In this document: piece by piece, positions 31,901 to 43,007 of the stretch
How the letters are laid out: each line of letters opens with the position of its first letter
How positions within the stretch are numbered: position 1 is the stretch's first letter
Source of the DNA: Lanius collurio
Taxonomy: Eukaryota; Chordata; Aves; Passeriformes; Laniidae
Assembly: GCA_020086605.1 (NCBI GenBank)
Contig: JACBWW010000047.1
Location: 5,968,460 to 6,032,459 of the forward strand
Length of the DNA stretch: 64,000 nucleotides
Direction: 5' to 3'
Program-made: the position numbers and the translations under genes
The notes under the pieces: model-generated
What the model was told of the DNA's origin: nothing
The model's input: the letters and a program-made list of their open reading frames with translations, nothing else
Database searches by the model: none

Positions 31901-34900
31901 GGAAGGGTGCTGCTATCCTGGAAGCCATGCTCCTCTCCATGCAGACTGCCTAGGGCAGGAGCTGCTCTAGAAGAGCAGCCATGGGTGCTGAGTGTGGCTG
32001 GCTTGGGCCAGGTCTTTGTGTCTGCAGAAGATTAATGTTTCCAGACATTTACTTTTCTGGCACAAAATGGGCTGAAAAATGTCCCCTGAGGCAAGCTTCA
32101 CAAGACCTCCCTCTTAGGACTGTCCTCTTGGATTCAAGCTAGCCTGTCTCTGCATCTCCCTGCATCTCTGACACTTCCCTGCTCAATTCCTGAATCTGCC
32201 TCAAACCCCTGCCTGTTTGGATGACTGCATTTGCACCCCGCTGTGGGTGCTGCACCCCTGCTCCCCATTGCACCCATGCCTTCTCCTCACGCCCTCTGTG
32301 TATGCTTTCAGGGAGAGCCTGGACCACCTGGTGACCAAGGGCGGGAAGGACCCCCCGGACCACCTGGCGACCAGGTAGGAGCTTGGTTTAACCTTCTGGA
32401 TCCCTAATGGAAGTGGTTGGGATGCCAGGGAGAGTGGGATAGGCATTTTTAACTGATGCCACAGCATCTTCCAGAACAGGAAGCAAAGCTGGTGAAGAAG
32501 GGCAGGAATTTCTATGAGAACCCAGGATATGAACAGGGCTAAAAAATGGAGACTTGTGTGCTGGGCTGTGGGCAGAACAACCTGCACACCATTTCCCAAT
32601 CCCATGGAAACAGATGTCAACACATCTGACAGAACTGGAAACTGGCAAGAGCAAGCTGCAGCCACGCACAAAATGTTCAGGCCTGGGGCCAGAAGCTGCT
32701 CACCTCAGTCAGGGGTGTCAATGAGACATCTTGTGTTGGTGAGGATATCCTGACGTGGCCCCAGCTGTGTCCCAGCCTGGCAGGGAGCCAGGCTTGGATA
32801 GATGCGGCTTCCAGCCAGCCTTTCCTGTTGGGGAGGAAGAGGAGAAAGAATGGTCTCCCTGCTTTCTCTGAGCCCATGGGACACCAGTTTTCCCTCTCCA
32901 CCACTGAACTTGGGTGAAACCCCTGTCAGAGAGGGAAGCATCACAAAAGCAGCTCTGGTGCCTCCCCAGGCCAGAGGCTGCCCCAGCGTTCCCGCCACTC
33001 CAGGGAGATTTGGAAAGCAGTTGTGCAGCGAGGATGATTTTTCCGTGATCTGAGGAAGAATGCTCTTGTTTGGCCAAATTAAAAATAAATGTGTAATTAG
33101 GTTTGGGTAAGAGTGGGACCTTGGCAAACACAAATATTTTTCAAGCCGTGTTATCTGCAAGCTCTGGACCTTGGACTGTGTTTCTCTTGGCAAGCAGGAA
33201 GTGCGCCTGCTAATCTGTGACTCCCTTTCATCCCGTTTCTATCCGGGAGAAGCTAAAGGCCAGCACGCTCTCTCCCTGATCCTCATGGACAGGTTTGGTG
33301 GCCCTTCTCTCTTCCCTTGGTGCCCATCCCTTCTGTTGAGTCCTTGTCACACCCAGAGAAGCAGTGGACAACATTTGCTGACCCAAATCCTGTGTCATCC
33401 ATCATAAACTCCTCTGGGGCCGTGAGGGATTGACGCTGTGCTGCTGCAGTGAGGACGAGTGGCCAGCATGAGCCAAGGGTGCCGTGGCTCCAGCCTTGGC
33501 TGGTGTGAAGGATCACAAGTTCCTGTCCCTCCTTCCAAGATTTCTCTCTTCTGGGCCTTTGTGCAGAAATAAGGTCATGTGCCTCGGAGCAGTTCAGTGC
33601 TCTGCACTGTGCAATCCTAAGATTTCTGCACTCACAAGGACACCTTTCCTTGGAAGAAGGGTGCATAGGGCATGCACGGATGTTTCACACCAGCTCTCTG
33701 CCTCCCTCTGTCCTCTGCCTTGCCTGGGGGCTGGTTGCACACCCAGCTCCACACAAAATGCTGCCTGAACATTTGGACCTGTGAGCCAGAGCATCACTAC
33801 CCAGCCATTGTCCACCATCATATCCCACCTCCTGGAAAGCAAACCCTGCAAAGGGCTGTGGGCACTGAGCAGAAGATGGAGGGGCTCCCTTGGGTGTCTG
33901 TGGAGCTCTCAGAGCAAAGCACCCTCCTTTGGCCTCCTCTACTCTCTCATGCTGTCTCTGGCCAGCCCCGCAGCTGGCAGAGCGAGCAGGCGCTGCCCGG
34001 ATGGGATGTGGCAGAGTGGCAGCTTTGGTCTGTTCCAGCACACGCTGCCAGGGCTCTGCAGCCTCCTGAGGACAGAAACTCCCCAGAGCCAGCCTGGCTG
34101 TGACCCAGACGTGTCCAAGCCTTGAGACACAGGGAGGTTTGTGTCACCCTCGGGGTGATGTGCTTGCACCAAGGACTGTCCTCCAGGGGCACCTCTGTCA
34201 CAGCCGATGAGATGCCACTGTGCCACCCAGCTGTGCTTTGAGCATCAGCCTGCCCTTCCTGGTCCTCTTCCCACCAGGTCCTCTGTTACTGGGGTGAGTT
34301 CTGAGGAAGAGGGATGGCTTCGGGTGCCTTGGCTGCCACTGAAAGCACATGATGCCTGGCCCATACCTGCAGTGTCACACCTTGGCCCAGAAAGCTTTTT
34401 AGTTTGGTTCATGCTCAGCAGGGGTCTGCCTCCCACAGGGTTTTGCAGAGAAAATGGCATAAGGAAACGTGGGGAGGCAGGAGAAAAAGAAGGAGCCAGG
34501 CACAGCTCCTGAAGCGCCTCCCCACCAGCATTAACTCCCATCAGTAGGTCTTTTCTTGGGCTGGCAGTGGCGTTGACTCACTGATGGGCACCTCCGCCCA
34601 TCAAATGACAAAACGGAGGGATCAGTGCCTCAGGGCAGGAGCGGCAGCAAGAGAAACCCCCGTTGAGAGAGCTCTCTGTGTTTATTTTTTTTAATTCCCT
34701 AGGGTGAGCCCGGACCCCCAGGACCCAAAGGCTACAGGGGAGATGACGGTCCTCCCGGCAGTGAGGTCAGTGCTGCTTCATCACCACTTCTGAGGGGAGG
34801 GGATGCAGGGAAGAGCAGGAGGTGCTGCCCCTCAGGGCTTCCCCAAGTCACATGGATACTGGAACCCTATTGACCCCTTTGGTACAGGCTCCAGGGCTCC

Positions 34901-37900
34901 CTGGCAGACACATCAAGGTGTTTCCATGGGTCCCTAAGGCCACAGCTGCCTTTTCCCCCACCTCCCACATGTCATTTCTTGGAGAGGATATAGCCACACC
35001 ACAAATCACACATCTTCCCATCACAGGAGCTGGGGTAGATACTCTCTGGGAGCAGCCACCTGAATCTGCCACAATGTTTGATCCCCAGGGCAGGGAGCAA
35101 ATGGAACCCCAAGCACAGCTGTTGGCTTTCATAGAAGTCCTAGAACAGTTTGGGTTGGAGCAGACCTTAAAGCTCATCCTGTTCTACCCCTGCCATGGGC
35201 AGGGACACCTTCCACTATCCCTGGCTGCTCCAAGCCCCATCCAACACTTCGAGGGATGGGGCAGCCATAGCTTCTCTGGGCAGCCTGTGCCAGGGCCTCA
35301 CCACCCTCTGAGTAAAGAACATTTTCCTGACATTTAATCTAAATCTTTACATTGCTCTTGTATAAGCAGAAGACCACGGTGAGCTAGTGTTGGTAGCTGG
35401 TTGCCTCAGAAGTCATTGTCTTCCCAGCTCAGATGATATTGTACAATGCTTGACTGCTTCTTCTGCCCCTTCCAGGGCCCAAAGGGATTGCCTGGAGCAC
35501 CTGGGCTGCCTGGAGACCCTGGGCTGATGGGAGAACGGGTGAGTGGTGCTGCTGGGGAGATACCCTGTCTGAGTAGAGCAGGATCCTGCTGCCATGCTAT
35601 CTGAGGGGTCTGCTTTTCTCTATTGCATCTACGTCTGCCTTCCTTTCCAGGGTGAGGATGGTCCTCCTGGGAATGGCACGATTGGATTCACAGGTGCCCC
35701 AGTAAGTTTTTTGTGCTGCCTTGAAACTGTAATACCATTGTGTCTATTTGTCCAACCTAACATGCTTCCTTTTCTCCATCCCCAGGGGCAGCCAGGAGAC
35801 AGAGGCAACCCTGGCATTAACGTAAGTGAGCTGCTTTCCCCAGCCACACACCACTTAGTGGTGGTTTGGCACTTGGAGCTTCTCCATCAGCTGCGTGGTG
35901 GAATGGGCTCCCTGAAGCAACCTACTCCTCCAAAACCCTCTTCTCCATCTGCCTGCCTCTGCCTGCAGTGGATGCTTCCAGTGGAAGTGTCCTGCTGTGG
36001 CTGTAACACCCAAGGGCAGCAGCCGGGGCTGCGTGCTCTCTGAAGCAGTCTGGGGTTGGGAGTGTCACCCAGGGGAGCTGGATGATGCCATGCTGGGGGC
36101 TCGATTTAGTGCTGGGTTAATGGTTGGAGTTGATCCTGGAGGTCTTTTCCAACCTAAATGATTCCATGGTTCTGTAGCAGTGAAAGCCACCTAAGAAGAT
36201 CTCTCTATCAAGAGCACTGAAATCTGGTGCTGGGGAGCCCCTGTGCTGCTCTCCACCCCTGTCCCAAGCCAGCTTTCACAAGATCACCACATGCCAGCAC
36301 CAACTTCACCATGCTAACAACAGCCAGTCACACAGCAGTCTCATCCATACTGTTTTTCAGGGAACAAAAGGCTATGTCGGACCTAAAGGTGATGAAGGAG
36401 AAGCCGGGGACCCTGGCAATGATGTGAGTAACCTGTGCAATGCTGACTCCTCTTTTCCTTGAGCACAGAGCAGGAGCCTTGGGCAGTTATGGGTCAGAGC
36501 CCATCAGACTTTGTAAAATCTTCAAGCACCCTCTGTGTCTGAGCAGTGACTGATGGATGGCAAGGGGAGCTCTCGCCAGGTGTTCATTTTGTGGTGTTCT
36601 ATATCTGGCAAACCTCCACATTTGTTAGGCTGAGGGAGGCATCACCTCTGCAAGGCTTTGTCTGCTTCCAGGTGGCACTGATGATGATGATGGCACTGGT
36701 GATCTGAGCAGCATCGCTCCCCCGTGTCCCTTCCAAGTCCTCATTTAGTTGGGTACAGCAACCTCAGATAATACTTCAGTGGTGAAGCAGGGCTTATCAG
36801 ACATCTGAGGGAAAGGTGCTGCCCCATGACAAACACAGATTTACAAGTTTTGGTTTTGTTTTCATTCCAGAACCTGACCCCTGGGCCCAGTGGCATCAAA
36901 GGAGCAAAGGGCCACAGGGGACGTGAAGGTCCCCCGGTAAGTAAGGAGACATCCTTACTTGGGGCAGGGTTGGCCCCAATGGCATCTGTCCATCCCTTCC
37001 TCCATCCCTCTGTCCATCCCCCCATCCCCTGGGTGCTCTGGGGGCAACACCAAGCCATGGCACACATTGTGTGTGCTCACTGCCTTCCTGCCTTGGTGTG
37101 CATGGCACCTGTGGAAGTGGGTCTCCTCCTTCTGCCTCCATGCAGCACCAGGGCATCATGCAGACAAGCAGATGTCCCTGCTCCAAGCCCAGTGTAGGGG
37201 CCAGCAACTGGGAAGCCAAGAGGCTTTTCCCAAGTCTGCATGGCTTTGCAAGGTATCGTCAGAGTAAACCACAGATAGGACTGGCAGCTCCCCTAACTCC
37301 TCTGTGTTTCTGTCTAACAGGGACCACCAGGACCTGTAGGGCCTCCAGGACCAGATGTGAGTGGGACAGGATTGGGGTGCTGCTTGCTGGCTTGGTCTGT
37401 GCTTTGCTTCTGCTGTTAATCAAACATTTCTTTTCCTCTGTTTTCAGGAATGTGAAATCTTGGACATCATCATGAAGATGTGCTGTGAGTATTCCTGTAC
37501 CTCTCCTCCCACCCTGTTCAATACCTTGCTAAGCAGGAGGCAGCTGATTTTTCCCTGTTCCCTGGCAGGGGAGTGCTATCCATGGGCATCTCTCCCCTTT
37601 TCGTGCATCATGATTAAGTACCCTGCATCCAGAGACCTCCAGCTCCGTCTCTAGAGTAGCTCATACAACTGTGTCTCACTTGTACGTGGTGCAGACTGGT
37701 TTGTCTGTGGTTCTGGGCAGGGAAAATAAGACCAAAGTTGTGTAAAATTGAGTGGCCCATTTTGCAATGGTTTTTTTTTTTTTTTTCTCCTAAATATAAT
37801 GGTATAATATTTCCCCCTGGGAAAGAGGAGCCTGGTTTGGAGTGTCCTCCCATGTGGAGAAGCAGCACATGTGCTACAGAGGATTTCTGGCCTGTGGCCA

Positions 37901-40900
37901 GTAAGGAGGTGCTGGAAGGATGCAGGGTACTTGGGAAACTGACTTTGAGCTCTATACTCTGGTGATTTACTTAGCTTTAATTTTTATTCAAATAAGAATG
38001 CATCAGTGTGTGCAGAAACAGAGCTCTGCTGTGTATGGTGGTCCAGGTCAGGGCATCACAACCTGAAACAGGAGAGAATCTGGGTATTTCAAGTGGGAGG
38101 GAAACCTCCATGAGCTTGGATTGTCCAAGCCAGTTGTCTGTGGGTTTGCAGAGACACAAACCTTTAGTCTGCATTAGGGTGTGAAAAACTAGCATTTGTC
38201 AAGAATTTTAATGTGCTCTCTTTCTCTCCCTTTTCCTCTAGCTTGCTGTGGTGAGTGTTACTTGGCAAAGTTGTTCTGCAAACATTTGGTAGTCCTTCTC
38301 CTTCCTTGCACCCCTCCCTTTCCCTGATCCTTGCCTTCTGCTATGGAGATGTGGTGAGAGCCTGCGAGAGAGAACCAGGCATGAGCCAGGCAGGGGAGGG
38401 CAGGAAGCAATCCCTGAGGGTGCCACATGGATTAGAGGCTGATGTGGCTTAGTCCTGCAGCTGGAAAACAGTTGTCAAGGTGCCCTGTGCCAGCAGGGTG
38501 GATTTTCTCCACCCTTTTTGCAGTTGGGATGTCTGTTATGGGCACACTGTGGATCCAGCTCTGTCCTCTTTCTTCCAAATCTTGTGCTGGTCAGCAGAGG
38601 AATGTGCTGGGCTTTTTTCCCTGATGCTGCCCAGATAGGTTGGGTTTGCAGTCTAAAAGCTTGAAGGGAAGAGCCAAGGGCATATGACTTTCTTCAGCTG
38701 TGAGAAAGAGGGGAGCAAGTTGAGTCAGCCTCCTCCAGCCCACCAGTGTCACCTCTGTCCTGCTTGGCTGCGTGAATGGAAGAAGTGAGAAAGCTCATGA
38801 GGAAATGGGTTATGGAATAATTACTGGGTAGTTTAAGGGTACTCACAGCCTGGAAATGCTGCATGTCTTATTAGGGAGCAAATGTACATGGCAGAATTTG
38901 TAAACTGGCTCTCAAGTCTCCTATGCAGCTATTTTTGTGCATTTTTTTTACCCTGTGCTTTGGGAGTGGATGGGGCACAGTCACCCAGCTGGGCAGGGCT
39001 GCTGCTTCCTTTGGAAATGCCTCCCTGCAAAACATGTCCCTCCGCTCCTGTGCCTTGCTCCAGAGTGCACCTGTGGTCCTGTCGACCTCCTGTTTGTGTT
39101 GGACAGCTCAGAGAGCATTGGCCTGCAGAACTTCCAGATTGCCAAGGACTTCATCATCAAAGTCATCGACCGCCTGAGCAAGGACGAGCGGGTCAAGGTG
39201 AGATTTCTGCTGAGTGCTTGGATATCCTTGTGTGCACTCACTTATTTTTCACTGCAAGCAGGAAAATGGGGAGGTGCCCCCACTCCAAGAAGCCTCTACC
39301 AGGCTTGTCTTCAAGCTGGAGGTGGGTCTTCCCATATTCATAAAGTGATGGAGATTAGGCAGCAGTTTGTTGTCCCAAAGGAAACATTTCGCTCTTCCTG
39401 GGTAAAGAGACTGTTTCCTCTGTGTCCCAGAGCAGATGGCTCTTTGAGCATTCAATCAGCCTGATCAATCAGTGTCTCAGTCTCTACCTTGTTCTGATGA
39501 GCAGTTCCGGTGTCTGGAGTGTGTTGAAAGTCTCTGCTGTCCAGCCCCCATGCTTGGGTTTAGGTCACCAGTTAAGCACTCTACTACAAATGACCCTTAC
39601 AGCCCAAACCCAGCAATGCTGTCCCCGCAGTGAGTCTTTCAGTCTGAAGAGGGACACAAATGCTTCCTCTCCTTCTTACTGTTCTCTGGTAACCTGCTGT
39701 GTGCTTTATTTACCTCTGTGATTTTGAAGGGCTGTTGGAAATCCAGACTTTCCTGAAGGTATATCCGGCCACATCTAAAGCACATAATCCATAAAGACAC
39801 CATGACCTGCTGTTGAATACTTGTGTGGTGGGCATACATGGGGGGGGTTGGGTGGCAAAGAGCCAGTAATAAGCAGAAAAGCTAGAGCTGGGCAGCAAAA
39901 CCATCATGTTGGAGGAAAACCAGGAGTCTTGAAAACAGATCTCATGGAACCATAGAATCCCCTGAGTTGGAAGGGACCCAAGGATTGAGTCCAGCTGCTG
40001 ACTCTGCACACAGGACAATCCCAAAAATTCCACCATGTGCCTGAGAGTCCAATGGCTGCTGTTGAGACCACTGAGCTGTGAGACCTAGACTTGGGTCTCC
40101 TTTCACTTACTGACTCATCAAATTGATCCCAATGTGCATGCAGTCCTGGTGGGGCTCTGCCTGCCTAGAATAAAGCAGAAGAGACACATTAGAGCCTGCC
40201 ATGAAGGCATTCAGGAGAAAACTTCAGCTGGATTCTGAGCCTCTGGGATCCTCTGAGGTATCTGCCACTAACTGGTTTCTGTTCTGTCCCACAGTTTGAA
40301 GCTGGGGAGTCCCGTGTGGGCGTTGTGCAGTACAGCCATGACAATACGCAGGAGCTGGTGGCCATGGGGGATGCCAACATCGACAATATTGGGGCGCTCA
40401 AGCAGTGAGTCTATGGGGTCTTACCCAGGGATCTCCCATCACCCTCTATCCTACATCTGCAGGCCAGCAGCTCCTGCAGCTGCAATGATCTAAATGCCCT
40501 TTAGTGGAAGGTAGTGGGGGATGGCATCATAAGTAGTGCTGAGGCTAAGGAGCTTGCCAGTTTTCCACCCAAATCCCCATGCAGGGGTGTCTGCCTGCTC
40601 ACAAGCTGTGCTCTGGCTCCTCCAATACCCGTGGCAGGGCTGGCAGGCTCACTGGTGTCTGTCCTTGCAGGGCAGTCAAGAACCTGCAGTGGATCGCCGG
40701 GGGCACCTACACTGGGGAGGCCCTGCAGTTCACCAAGGACAACCTGCTGCGGAGGTTCACGTCCGACAAGCGCGTGGCCATCGTCATCACGGACGGGCGC
40801 TCCGACACCCTGCGGGACCCCACCCCACTCAATTCCCTGTGTGATGTCACCCCGGTAAGGGGGCGGGGACCTGCCACGTGGCAGCTGTGTGGCACAGCGC

Positions 40901-43007
40901 GGGCTCTCTGGGCATCTCCGTGTCCTTGCTACACAAGGCTAGGGCAGGGGGCACAGGTGTCACTACAAGCACTCCCACAAAGTGACAGGCATCCACAGTT
41001 ATGAATGCGTTAGATGATGAACACATCTGGTGACAGATTCAAACTTCCCCGCAGGTGGTTTCCCTTGGGATAGGTGACATTTTCCGGAACCCACCAAATC
41101 CAGATCACCTGAATGACATCGCTTGTTTAAGCAGACCGACCAGGCCAGGACTGTCCATTCAAAGGGACAATTATGCTGAGCTCCTGGATGACACCTTCTT
41201 GCAGAACATCACCTCATATGTCTGCCAAGGTGGGTGAAATTGCTGGAGGCAATGGGAAAGGTGGTGAGGGATGCAGGATGCTCTCCTTTGTGTCACCCCA
41301 GTCATGTTCTTAAGCAGGTGTGAGGGAAAAGAACAGAGATCAAATTTAGTTAAATATAGGACAAGGGCATCTTGTGTCTCAGAATACTTGGTGGTCAGGT
41401 CCCCGTTCTCACCTGCTGCAGGACATGTCTGTCCACACCATTTTTCATGCACGTTTATAGTCTTTGCACAGGTGGCAAAGGTGAGTGTTCACCTTCTGCA
41501 GGTGATCATCTATCCCTTCTGTGGCTCTGTGGGACAAGTGGTTTTCCTGGGTGAGCTGGTGACATTGATCTCTCTTATTTTCTTAACAGAGAAGAAATGT
41601 CCTGATTATACCTGCCCAAGTGAGTATTGACCCCTTGAGGGGCCACATTGAGGGGCTGTGGGTGCTATGTTAGGGGGAAGTGGGAGTTTGTGTTTGTGTG
41701 GGGATGCATGGCTTGGGCACCTCTTGCAGTGGGGAGATTCCTGGGCTGGAGGGGTGAGCAAGATCTGTCAGACACTCTGAGTCTCACACACACATGCATG
41801 CCAGCCCAAAGCAGCTGGGGAAAACCCTAGGTGGTTGTTTCTCTGGCATCTCAAACCTAGACAGGAGTCTGTGAAAGATTGTGGCACTCCCAGGTTTTAG
41901 CAACTGACCTCATTACCTGCTTCTACTATCCGGTGGTGGAAGCATGAGTAAAATCAGCTCCTTGGCAGGAATATTGGAGAAAGGTGTGTGAAAAGTGAGT
42001 ACAGGGAGGGTTTTAATGGAGTTCACCTCCAAGTCAGAAGCATATTCAGTCCTCAGAATTTCCATGGAAAGAAGTGAGGCAAGGAGGAGTATGAAGTGGT
42101 TCCCCAGACATGCAAGGAGAGCCACTGTATTTAAACAAGAGTCCCTGGATTATCTCAGCTGAATAAACACCTGGGAATGCAGCCTATCCTAAACCAGATA
42201 AAAGAAGGAATGAACATGTGAAAGGACAAGTGTAGAGCAGCACTGGGGCAGGGGAAGGATAGCAAGCAAGAGTGGAGATTTCCCAGGTCTGACAAGGCAG
42301 GAAGCCTGTGAGACAGCCAGTGACTTCGTCGGCTTTCTGTGGAAGAGGCAGGAGGAGAGCCCAAGTGTAACGAGCCCTGCACCTTTCCCCTTGCAGTCAC
42401 CTTCACTGGTCCGGCAGACATCACGCTGCTGGTGGACAGCTCCACCAGCGTGGGGAGCAAGAACTTTGAGACTACCAAGAAGTTTGTGAAGCGGCTGGCA
42501 GGGCGGTTCCTGGAGGCTGACAAGCCCGCCGACGACTCTGTGCGCATCTCGGTAGTGCAGTACAGCAGCCGCAACCAGCAGAAGGTGGAGGCTCAGTTCC
42601 TGTACAACTACACGGTCATTGCCAAGGCCATTGACAACATGGACTTTATGAATGACGCCACGGACGTGAACTCTGCTCTGCAGTTCATCACAGAGCTGTA
42701 CCGGCGCTCCGCCCGCGCCGCGGCCAAGAAGAGGGTGCTGGTGTTTTCTGACGGACATTCCCAAGGGATCACCGCCAGGGCCATCGAGAGGGCTGTGCAG
42801 GATGCACAGAAGGCCAACATTGAGATCTACGTGCTGGCAGTGGGCAGCCAAGCCAACGAGCCCAACATCCGTGTCCTGGTCACGGGGAAGAGCGCCGATT
42901 ACGACGTGGCCTATGGGGAGCGGCACCTTTTCCGCGTGCCCGACTACACCTCTCTGCTGCGTGGTGTCTTCTACCAAACTGTCTCCAGGAAGATAGCTGT
43001 TGACTGA
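22816..43007 (+). CDS. COL6A1: COL6A1, complete: collagen type VI alpha-1 chain (35 coding exons, 1,023 aa)
   Basis: Secreted collagen VI alpha-1 chain. It trimerises with alpha-2 and alpha-3 and builds beaded microfibrils in the extracellular matrix. Join: 22816-22924, 23632-23761, 25361-25561, 25850-26009, 26137-26259, 26351-26371, 26557-26577, 26676-26720, 27003-27056, 27805-27849, 27954-27980, 28267-28293, 28389-28433, 28672-28725, 29254-29316, 29788-29850, 30012-30065, 30147-30182, 30358-30420, 32312-32374, 34703-34765, 35476-35538, 35651-35701, 35786-35821, 36361-36423, 36871-36936, 37321-37356, 37448-37484, 38242-38250, 39064-39197, 40295-40404, 40671-40854, 41055-41229, 41590-41619, 42397-43007. 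The sum is 3,072 nt, open throughout, all GT-AG. Layout: signal peptide, VWA N1, triple helix (about residues 256-594), VWA C1 and C2. Length is close to the human protein (1,028 aa), and human also has 35 exons. No frameshift or missing domain is seen. Confidence 0.98.
23632..26577 (+). CDS. COL6A1: COL6A1 exons 2-7: N-terminal VWA domain (N1) and cysteine linker
   Basis: Exons 23632-23761, 25361-25561, 25850-26009 and 26137-26259 encode VWA N1, residues 37-241. The MIDAS signature is visible: DTSES at residues 47-51 and TDG at 161-163, with GKGTYTDC between. The sequon NFT is at residue 216. Two 21-nt exons follow (26351-26371, KLNTEQL; 26557-26577, CCSFECQ). They form the linker to the helix, whose cysteines are expected to make interchain disulfides. 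VWA domains of collagen VI drive chain association and matrix contacts. The intron at 23762-25360 (1.6 kb) contains a (CA)n run at about 25057-25072 and nothing else recognisable. Confidence 0.97.
25057..25072. repeat. (CA)n microsatellite
   Basis: Uninterrupted CA units in COL6A1 intron 2. Confidence 0.85.
26676..37356 (+). CDS. COL6A1: COL6A1 exons 8-27: triple-helical domain
   Basis: Twenty exons of 27, 36, 45, 54, 63, 51 or 66 nt encode residues 256-594 as Gly-Xaa-Yaa triplets. Almost every exon starts with an intact Gly codon, as usual for collagen genes. The repeat is broken twice: exon 35651-35701 lacks one residue (GN-GTI, 51 nt), and exon 36871-36936 opens with NLTP in place of Gly. 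A single helix cysteine (Cys347, in GLPGCKG, exon 28672-28725) matches the cysteine thought to stabilise collagen VI dimers. An RGD tripeptide is at residues 480-482. Introns are mostly 75-1,400 nt; the largest are 30421-32311 and 32375-34702. Confidence 0.97.
26792..26850 (-). mobile_element. Short CR1-like 3' tip (type 3)
   Basis: It reads aatcattatcagagagccat, then gaaggttggaaaaggcctcc and aagatcacc. This is a diverged reverse complement of a CR1 terminus in a COL6A1 intron. Confidence 0.65.
29418..29570 (-). mobile_element. CR1 LINE 3' fragment (type 2)
   Basis: It reads ctcagaatcagaatggcgtg, then cattccaccctctgccatgg and gcagggacgccttccactag. It lies in the intron between exons 15 and 16. 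Confidence 0.88.
30421..32311 (+). other. COL6A1: COL6A1 intron 19
   Basis: A 1.9-kb intron with no recognised repeat or exon. Confidence 0.8.
32375..34702 (+). other. COL6A1: COL6A1 intron 20, the largest
   Basis: A 2.3-kb intron. It contains no clear transposon and no additional Gly-Xaa-Yaa exon in either the expected phase or strand. Flanking exons join in frame. Confidence 0.8.
35129..35350 (-). mobile_element. CR1 LINE 3' fragment (type 2)
   Basis: It reads catagaagtcctagaacagt, then ccctgccatgggcagggaca, ggcagccatagcttctctgg and ttttcctgacatttaatcta. A good 220-base match to the avian CR1 3' end, about 125 bases before exon 22. Confidence 0.9.
36110..36178 (+). mobile_element. CR1-like 3' tip (type 3)
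   Basis: It reads gttggagttgatcctggagg, then tcttttccaacctaaatgat and tccatggttctgtag. This is a plus-oriented terminus of the gene-poor 'ttggaaaagacctcc' type. Confidence 0.75.
37448..38250 (+). CDS. COL6A1: COL6A1 exons 28-29: helix-C1 junction with a 9-nt microexon
   Basis: Exon 37448-37484 encodes [12 protein letters not shown] plus one base. Exon 38242-38250 is only 9 nt (acceptor tcctctag, donor gtgagt) and supplies Ser-Cys-Cys and the first base of Glu610. Without it the cysteine-rich junction MCSCCECTCG would lose three residues but stay in frame. The intron after it runs to 39063 and has no recognised repeat. Confidence 0.9.
39064..41229 (+). CDS. COL6A1: COL6A1 exons 30-33: VWA domain C1
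   Basis: Exons 39064-39197, 40295-40404, 40671-40854 and 41055-41229 encode residues 610-811. MIDAS motifs are DSSES at 623-627, TYTGEA near 703-708 and TDGRSD at 731-736. A sequon NIT is at residue 803. The domain ends SYVCQ. The intron 39198-40294 holds a CR1 end at 39942-40055. Confidence 0.97.
39942..40055 (-). mobile_element. CR1 LINE 3' fragment (type 1)
   Basis: It reads catggaaccatagaatcccc, then tgagttggaagggacccaag and cccaaaaattccaccatgtg. It lies in the intron before exon 31. Confidence 0.85.
41590..43007 (+). CDS. COL6A1: COL6A1 exons 34-35: linker and C-terminal VWA domain C2
   Basis: The 30-nt exon 41590-41619 encodes the hinge [10 protein letters not shown]. The large last exon 42397-43007 encodes residues 821-1023. 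DSSTS at 834-838 is the MIDAS motif, NYT at 891 is a sequon, [11 protein letters not shown] is the second MIDAS strand, and the domain ends [12 protein letters not shown] followed by TGA at 43005-43007. A single large exon for C2 is the known layout of COL6A1. Confidence 0.97.

Noticed and set aside
42189..42977. Minus-strand 262-aa open frame over the last COL6A1 exon
   Set aside because: Antisense shadow of the GC-rich VWA C2 exon. The + strand reading is clearly the collagen VI domain.
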